From: Kordia sp964351775
GTDB taxonomy: Bacteria > Bacteroidota > Bacteroidia > Flavobacteriales > Flavobacteriaceae
Assembly (NCBI GenBank): GCA_964351775.1
Contig: CAYGPQ010000123.1
Location: forward strand, 1-10,947
DNA: 10,947 bases
Reading direction: 5' to 3'
Positions 7,739 to 10,947 of the stretch are shown piece after piece. The stretch's first letter is position 1; every line of letters starts with the position of its first letter. The notes beneath the pieces are model-generated. The model worked only from the letters and a program-made list of their open reading frames with translations. It did no database searches and was not told the origin of the DNA. A program made the translations under genes and the position numbers.

Positions 7739-7772
7739 AACTGTCCTTTAAATTTTTAAAGGGCAGTTTTTT
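7739..7772 (+). terminator. Rho-independent terminator of the lipoprotein operon
   Basis: AACTGTCCTTTAAA pairs with TTTAAAGGGCAGTT (14 positions, one G-U pair; the innermost A-T pairs probably open to form the loop), and the stem ends in a run of six T's. It lies 50 bp after the stop of the second lipoprotein gene. Confidence 0.85.
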
Positions 7773-7822
7773 AGTAGGTTGGTATTTTAGACTCGCTTCG
7801 CTTTTTGAATGTTAGACTTATT

Positions 7823-8017
7823 TAACGTGAGTTCGACGTAAGAAATAAGTAATATAATTGCTGAGCGTACTAAAATCAATACTTTGTCACTTCGAGCGCA
7901 GTCGAGAAGCTTCAAAACGCTATTTTTTATAGAATCTCGACTGCGCTCGATTTGACATTTGAATTAAAATGCTGAAAAACAAAACATTAAAAGTTAAGTT
8001 ATATCGAACTCACGTTA
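7823..8017. repeat. 195-bp segment bounded by 14-bp perfect inverted repeats
   Basis: TAACGTGAGTTCGA (7823-7836) is repeated inverted as TCGAACTCACGTTA (8004-8017). The segment between holds no ORF, but it contains a second, nested inverted repeat (7892-7950). The arrangement resembles a small non-autonomous mobile element (MITE-like) or a composite of dispersed intergenic repeats. No clear target-site duplication was seen outside the ends. It fills most of the 397-bp gap between the lipoprotein operon and the gene at 8086. Confidence 0.5.
7892..7950. repeat. Long hairpin with 16-bp perfect arms (REP-like)
   Basis: TCGAGCGCAGTCGAGA (7892-7907) pairs perfectly with TCTCGACTGCGCTCGA (7935-7950) across a 27-nt AT-rich loop. 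TGTCA on the left and TGACA on the right extend the symmetry after a mismatched gap. The GC-rich arms stand out in AT-rich surroundings. Sequences of the type CACTTCGAGCGCAGTCGAGAAG recur between genes in flavobacterial genomes as I recall, so this is likely a dispersed repeat, not a local regulatory hairpin. Confidence 0.65.
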
Positions 8018-8074
8018 TTTATTAACGCGTCAGTCTGTTTGTAGTTAAACAAATTAAGGAGAAAGTGAGTGATG

Positions 8075-8086
8075 AAGACTAGTCTT
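8075..8086. repeat. 12-bp perfect palindrome AAGACTAGTCTT at a gene end
   Basis: The palindrome overlaps the last base of the stop codon of the minus-strand gene at 8086-8736. It has no loop bases and no T-run close by on the minus strand, so it would make a poor terminator. A protein-binding role or chance are equally possible. Confidence 0.3.
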
Positions 8087-8736
8087 TACTTTTGCATTTC
8101 CGATTCGAATTCTGGTAATTCAAATTTTTCTATTGGCACTTCTAGACTTTTAAAATCAACAACTTCGATGTTTAGTTGTCCTATTCTTATTCTGAATGGT
8201 AAGCAACCATATTTTTCATAAATCAAATGTTTATGGTCTAATTTGAATTCGGCATAATCTTTTGCATTAACTTTTAAATAGTCACTATTATACCAAAATT
8301 CAGCTGTTCCCATTTTGGACTTTATAAGAATTTTTTTGCATGGAAGTTTTAAAATTGTATCAATTTCTTTTGTATCAATAAATTTAACAAAAGCATCTAT
8401 TTCAGGATGCTCATCAGTTTTTTTTACTACAGCTTCCTTAGAATTTGCTTTCCAAGCATATATTTTCTTTTTTTCAGGTATATATACTTCGAATCCATTT
8501 TCCAATCCAGAAGATATTTCAGACATGTACTTATTTCCTTTGTAGAAATATTTTTGAAGCATGAATCCTTGTTCACCAAAAACACCTTTTATTATTTTTT
8601 CTTTAAAAATACTATCTGTAAACATTCCATTGTTTGGATTTCCGATTGTAGTCTTATAAGTTATTTGACCTTCAAAATTCTGACTAAAAGTCAAGTTTGT
8701 AGAAAATATTAAAATCAGATAAAGTATGTTTTTCAT
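8086..8736 (-). CDS. Secreted protein of unknown function (GLPGLI/DUF4412-like)
   Basis: The product is 216 aa with a Sec signal peptide (MKNILYLILIFSTNLTFS, cleavage before QN), so it is periplasmic or exported. The mature protein opens with FEGQITYKTT, and several strands follow (GFMLQKYFYKGNKYMSEI, KKILIKSKMGTAEFWYNSD). This pattern is common in Bacteroidota GLPGLI and DUF4412-type proteins, which begin with a G-x-I-x-Y strand and follow a protein-conversion layout of stacked beta strands. The assignment is by resemblance only. Two cysteines (in LPCKK and YGCLPF) could form a disulfide. The gene is isolated: 397 bp from the lipoprotein operon, which it faces convergently, and 320 bp from the AraC-type gene upstream, which is on the same strand. 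No promoter of the TAnnTTTG type was found upstream. Confidence 0.75.
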   Translation of the reverse strand: MKNILYLILIFSTNLTFSQNFEGQITYKTTIGNPNNGMFTDSIFKEKIIKGVFGEQGFMLQKYFYKGNKYMSEISSGLENGFEVYIPEKKKIYAWKANSKEAVVKKTDEHPEIDAFVKFIDTKEIDTILKLPCKKILIKSKMGTAEFWYNSDYLKVNAKDYAEFKLDHKHLIYEKYGCLPFRIRIGQLNIEVVDFKSLEVPIEKFELPEFESEMQK

Positions 8737-9056
8737 TTTGTTTTGTATCGTTGATGGTAATGCTTGTTACTTTTGTTGATATTTTTTGAAATTGCTCTAT
8801 TCAGAGAAACGTTGTTTACTTAAATTATTTTATTCTTACTTCTGCTAAATCTAGAAGAATTTACACTAAAATCAAAGTGACTATGAGTTTTTTTAATCTA
8901 AAAAGTACTAAAAAACACTCTTTTACGATTTGAGACGCCTTATGTTCGCTTCACTTCGACTTCGCTCAGTGCAAGCGCTTTTGGTAAACGCTAGGTGAGT
9001 TTTGAATTAAAGTTTTCAAATTAATTAGTATATTTTCAAATCATCAAATTAATACA
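8737..9056. other. 320-bp intergenic region with repeat fragments
   Basis: No ORF or RNA gene is visible. The region contains TACGATTTGAGAC at 8924-8936, which recurs at 10299-10311. Next to it is TCACTTCGACTTCGCTCAGTG (8951-8971), whose first nine bases (TCACTTCGA) also begin the hairpin repeat at 7887. The T-run near 8890 and the AT-rich stretch just beyond the end of the AraC-type gene show no clear terminator hairpin. Confidence 0.5.
8951..8971. repeat. Fragment of a dispersed intergenic repeat
   Basis: The TCACTTCGACTTCGCTCAGTG sequence resembles the flavobacterial intergenic repeat family that also seems to provide the hairpin at 7892-7950. It sits inside a longer degenerate repeat that has a shorter counterpart at 10299-10358, as if it had been inserted there. 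Confidence 0.4.
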
Positions 9057-10226
9057 TTAATTGGATTGCGATTGCAAATATTGCGTAGGAGAGAAGCTTG
9101 TCAATTTTTTGAAAACGCGGTTGAAGGTTGCTTTGCTGTTGAATCCGCATTCGTATGCAATTCCGAGTAAGGAAAGTTGTTTATGTTTGCCTTCTTTGAG
9201 CATGCTTTTGAAGGCATTGACACGATATGAATTTACGAAATCATTAAAATTCATTTCAAAACCACTGTTAATGATTTCTGATAATTGTCCGCGTGTTAAA
9301 TTTGCTTGACTTGCCAATTCTGATAAGTTCAAATCAGGATTTAGGAATGGTTTTTCTTTTTCCATTAAGAGTGCAATGGCTTCAATGGAAGTCTGTGAAA
9401 TTTCTTTTTTTGATGCTGAGTGATCTTCTGGAATAGAAATTTGTTTTGGCGAAAAGCTAAAATTTAATTTATTGAGTTTGGTAGTATCTGTAAAATAACC
9501 TTTCAAGCCCACGTAAATGGTGCAAATTGCCATTGCCAAATTTAGCCACCAACGTTCTTGATAACCCAAGTCAACAATAACGCTACCAATCACCGTTTGC
9601 AAAGAACTGTATAAAAACAGAAACGTAAATACTATAAGAAAGTTTCGAATCCAATTCAACTCTAGCTTGAATACATTGGAGAAATATTGTTTTATTTTTT
9701 GTCTGTAATTAATATAAAGTTGAATTGTGAATGCTAAATAGAGAAGCATCACAGCAAAGTCAACCACCATAAAAATGGGTTGTATAATGGCTTCATCTAC
9801 CGTAATTTTCAACATGCCATTTTGTGTTTCGTTGAATCCAGGCTGCATGGCATCATAGGTGAAAATGGTCAAGCGATAGATCACAAGTGTAATAGGAATG
9901 ATAAAATGATATAGATGCGCTCTCTGGAACTTAAAATTCGATTTTGTAATCGACTTTACATACAAATAAATCAGCGGTGAAATTGCTGTTGCCGCAGGAA
10001 TTAGAAAGTAATTTATCTTCGTGTTCCGAAAGGTATCGTACCAACCCATAAATCCAACGGTATAACAGATTTGTTGGTAGCATGTAATTAATAATAGAAT
10101 TGCGAGAATTGCATCGGAAGTATTCTTTTTCTCCACATATCTTTTTAACAATAGCCCTACTAAAATGAGTCCTTGTATGACAAGAATTAATAGTGGTGTA
10201 CTGTACATATTGAAATTTGGAAACAT
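9057..10226 (-). CDS. Membrane-bound AraC-family transcriptional regulator (7-TM sensor plus HTH_18)
   Basis: The product is 389 aa. The N-terminal half carries about seven transmembrane helices (residues about 10-28, 38-60, 72-91, 104-123, 148-172, 193-220, 225-245), a layout found in many Bacteroidota AraC-type proteins in which the membrane domain is thought to sense a signal. A linker (about 246-280) leads to a C-terminal AraC DNA-binding domain (about 285-385) with both helix-turn-helix units: LSELASQANLTRGQLSEIIN, then LLGIAYECGFNSKATFNRVF followed by KKLTSFSPTQY, the family signature. The first ATG is used; a second ATG at codon 7 is equally near the first helix. A -7 element lies 24 bp upstream, and a dyad further up could be an autoregulatory site. 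Neither flanking gene names its target, and the signal sensed is unknown. Confidence 0.9.
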   Translation of the reverse strand: MFPNFNMYSTPLLILVIQGLILVGLLLKRYVEKKNTSDAILAILLLITCYQQICYTVGFMGWYDTFRNTKINYFLIPAATAISPLIYLYVKSITKSNFKFQRAHLYHFIIPITLVIYRLTIFTYDAMQPGFNETQNGMLKITVDEAIIQPIFMVVDFAVMLLYLAFTIQLYINYRQKIKQYFSNVFKLELNWIRNFLIVFTFLFLYSSLQTVIGSVIVDLGYQERWWLNLAMAICTIYVGLKGYFTDTTKLNKLNFSFSPKQISIPEDHSASKKEISQTSIEAIALLMEKEKPFLNPDLNLSELASQANLTRGQLSEIINSGFEMNFNDFVNSYRVNAFKSMLKEGKHKQLSLLGIAYECGFNSKATFNRVFKKLTSFSPTQYLQSQSN

Positions 10227-10249
10227 GTATTGAATATCTTTTATGATTC

Positions 10250-10257
10250 CAAAACTA
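10250..10257 (-). promoter_or_regulatory. Bacteroidota -7 promoter element TAGTTTTG of the AraC-type gene
   Basis: On the minus strand TAGTTTTG is an exact match to TAnnTTTG, placed 23 bp before the ATG at 10226, which gives a leader of about 20 nt. No TTTG -33 element is present at the expected distance, which fits a promoter needing an activator. Confidence 0.5.
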
Positions 10258-10291
10258 CTAAACTTTTTGAGTTTTTATGGATGTAAAGTGG

Positions 10292-10309
10292 CTCACGATA
10301 CGATTTGAG
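10292..10309. promoter_or_regulatory. CTCA-N10-TGAG dyad upstream of the AraC-type gene
   Basis: The dyad spans CTCACGATACGATTTGAG. It is centred about 55 bp upstream of the inferred transcription start, and its right half belongs to the direct repeat TACGATTTGAGAC also found at 8924-8936. It could be an operator for the adjacent regulator. This is inference from position and symmetry only. Confidence 0.25.
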
Positions 10310-10333
10310 ACCTTCTTTGGTAAAATTTAGGCG

Positions 10334-10528
10334 TTGAGTCGGTGTTTTGTTGAATTATGTCTAGTAGTATGTGCGTGTAGAAACTTTATCAATAGGTGTT
10401 TTACAAGTTCCTATGATGCTGACGGATGCAATCTTGTAAAAGAGATTGTACGCATTACTAATAATTGTAATAGATCTGAAGATTTACGAAATTATCAGCT
10501 ATTAAAAAATGTAGAATATTTAAAATGA
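10334..10528 (+). pseudogene. Doubtful ORF, possible remnant of a gene 3' end
   Basis: The ORF is 64 codons long and opens only with a TTG. The ATGs nearby lie in other frames and stop almost at once. The first half is Cys-rich and looks random, but the second half (from about YDADGCNLVKEIVRITNNC) has ordinary codon use and a plausible helical C-terminus (RSEDLRNYQLLKNVEYLK) with a TGA stop. This could be the surviving 3' end of a decayed gene. No ribosome-binding site or promoter was seen. It may equally be chance. Confidence 0.2.
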
Positions 10529-10546
10529 ACGATGAAGAATGAAACA

Positions 10547-10569
10547 AATAGCGGGCAGAACCCGCTATT
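10547..10569 (-). terminator. Rho-independent terminator of the GG-leader peptide gene
   Basis: AATAGCGGG and CCCGCTATT form a 9-bp stem with a 5-nt loop. Read on the minus strand the stem is followed by TTGTTTC. It lies 37 bp downstream of the peptide stop. It may also end transcripts coming from the other side. Confidence 0.8.
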
Positions 10570-10606
10570 CATATTTCAAATATTATTAAATTAATAAACA
10601 GTATGA

Positions 10607-10735
10607 TTATTTAATTGGGCAACAATAAACTGAAGGACAAACACATTTACTCCAATCAATACCACCAATAATATTACTTTGGTCTGATTTTTCTAAAATT
10701 TGTGTGTTTTTTAACTTTTTAATGATTTCTAACAT
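10607..10735 (-). CDS. Double-glycine-leader peptide precursor with a Cys-rich core (bacteriocin/RiPP-like)
   Basis: This 42-codon gene encodes a leader of about 25 residues (MLEIIKKLKNTQILEK then SDQSNIIGG) and a core IDWSKCVCPSVYCCPIK. The L-x-K-S-(D/E)-Q-x-x-I-x-GG pattern matches the GG-type secretion leaders common in Bacteroidota small peptides, which are normally cleaved after GG by a C39-peptidase ABC exporter or related machinery. The 17-residue core has four cysteines (C-x-C, then CC) and two serines. It could be disulfide-rich, or carry thioether bridges if a modification enzyme exists. No such enzyme lies in the window. An exact TAnnTTTG element, a 17-bp palindrome upstream and a terminator downstream show that it is a real single-gene unit. 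The distinction between bacteriocin, signalling peptide and modified RiPP cannot be made from here. Confidence 0.75.
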   Translation of the reverse strand: MLEIIKKLKNTQILEKSDQSNIIGGIDWSKCVCPSVYCCPIK

Positions 10736-10762
10736 AATGTGAATTTTATGGTTAATAATAAT

Positions 10763-10770
10763 CAAACATA
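10763..10770 (-). promoter_or_regulatory. Bacteroidota -7 promoter element TATGTTTG of the GG-leader peptide gene
   Basis: This is an exact TAnnTTTG match on the minus strand, 27 bp upstream of the peptide ATG, giving a leader of about 22 nt. The -33 position lacks TTTG and is approached by the palindrome at 10792-10808. Confidence 0.6.
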
Positions 10771-10791
10771 GAAAAAAATAGAAGATATGTT

Positions 10792-10808
10792 TTACGGTAA
10801 TACCGTAA
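10792..10808. promoter_or_regulatory. 17-bp perfect palindrome TTACGGTA-A-TACCGTAA, likely operator
   Basis: Two 8-bp arms surround a single central A. Its near edge is 21 bp upstream of the -7 element, so its centre falls about 43 bp before the inferred transcription start, a typical place for an activator that touches RNA polymerase. It sits between two peptide genes with independent terminators. Its half-site TTACGG recurs in the inverted repeat at 1206-1221. Confidence 0.5.
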
Positions 10809-10840
10809 TTATCACATAAACAGAAGTATAAAAAATAATG

Positions 10841-10870
10841 GAAAAAAGAAAAGCGAACCGAAGTTCGCTT
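10841..10870 (-). terminator. Rho-independent terminator with UUCG tetraloop, after the partial peptide gene
   Basis: Read on the minus strand, AAGCGAAC-TTCG-GTTCGCTT forms an 8-bp stem closed by the very stable C(UUCG)G tetraloop. It is followed by TTCTTTTTTC. It lies 6 bp after the stop of the peptide gene that runs off the right edge. Confidence 0.88.
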
Positions 10871-10876
10871 TAAGAT

Positions 10877-10947
10877 TTAATCTTCACTTAACGGTAAACC
10901 TGTTCCGCCTTGACCACCTCCAAGAATTAGTTCAGGGTTTTCGGTCT
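10877..10947 (-). CDS. Partial gene: second GG-containing small peptide (C-terminal 22 residues)
   Basis: Only the 3' end lies in the window, 22 codons plus stop; the start is beyond the right edge. The visible residues are TENPELILGG followed by GQGGTGLPLSED. The ELILGG segment looks like the end of a double-glycine leader, and the Gly-rich, cysteine-free tail would be a short mature peptide. The immediate terminator supports a real gene end. The neighbouring GG-leader gene at 10607 suggests a cluster of peptide precursors that may continue to the right. The tail has no Cys, so thioether or disulfide bridges are ruled out for this part. Confidence 0.6.
   Translation of the reverse strand, partial: TENPELILGGGQGGTGLPLSED

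Noticed and set aside
7892..7950. Hairpin considered as a CRISPR repeat or terminator
   Set aside because: There is only one copy with no spacers, the loop is 27 nt and no T-run follows, so a dispersed inverted repeat fits better.
8073..8220. ATG with a good AAGGAG-type ribosome site on the plus strand (AAGGAGAAAGTGAGTG then ATG)
   Set aside because: The ORF is about 49 codons, almost wholly antisense to the 3' end of the gene at 8086-8736, with a low-complexity Ser-rich product. The RBS-like string is probably chance.
8315..8712. Phe/Ser/Ile-rich plus-strand ORFs
   Set aside because: They are antisense to the secreted-protein gene, and their hydrophobicity is the usual complement of Lys/Glu-rich coding sequence.
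1..10947. tRNA, rRNA, transposase, toxin-antitoxin or CRISPR-Cas genes
   Set aside because: None was visible on either strand.

Overview
The window is AT-rich DNA from a Bacteroidota bacterium, most likely a marine Flavobacteriaceae member (Kordia-like, though the genus is only a guess). The evidence is a sigma/FecR/TonB-receptor operon in the Bacteroidota style (receptor with an N-terminal STN domain, FecR with a C-terminal DUF4974-type domain), lipoproteins with acidic residues just after the lipobox cysteine, a 7-TM AraC-type regulator, TAnnTTTG promoter elements instead of E. coli-type boxes, and few Shine-Dalgarno sequences.

Layout. (1) Positions 41-1080, minus strand: an unrecognised small lipoprotein gene and a second reading frame directly downstream. 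The two meet at a run of ten A's (T's on the plus strand, 598-607), and a -1 shift there would join them into one protein of about 346 residues. (2) Positions 1317-5349, minus strand: a three-gene operon for an ECF sigma factor, a FecR-like anti-sigma factor and an outer-membrane TonB-dependent transducer. (3) Positions 5421-7688, plus strand, divergent from the operon: two lipoprotein genes. The first (592 aa) has four short beta-type repeats in two cysteine-bracketed pairs, an Asp/Asn-rich linker and three lipocalin-like repeats. The second (158 aa) has a fourth copy of the same lipocalin-like repeat. A strong terminator follows. (4) Positions 7689-8085: intergenic DNA with nested long inverted repeats. 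(5) Positions 8086-8736, minus: a secreted protein of unknown function. (6) Positions 9057-10226, minus: a 7-TM AraC-type regulator with a recognisable -7 promoter element, bracketed by two copies of a degenerate direct repeat. (7) Positions 10334-10947: a doubtful remnant ORF, then two small double-glycine-leader peptide genes on the minus strand, each with its own terminator. One is complete and too short for routine ORF calling; the other runs off the window end.

How the genes may work together (inference). The sigma/FecR/receptor set has the parts needed to pass an outer-membrane signal to transcription. The divergent lipoproteins are good candidates for its targets or for surface partners of the receptor. 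They resemble neither SusD nor HmuY in what can be seen, so this could be a variant transport/signalling locus. The peptide genes at the right edge look like secreted, possibly modified peptide precursors of the Bacteroidota GG-leader type. No maturation or export gene lies inside the window.
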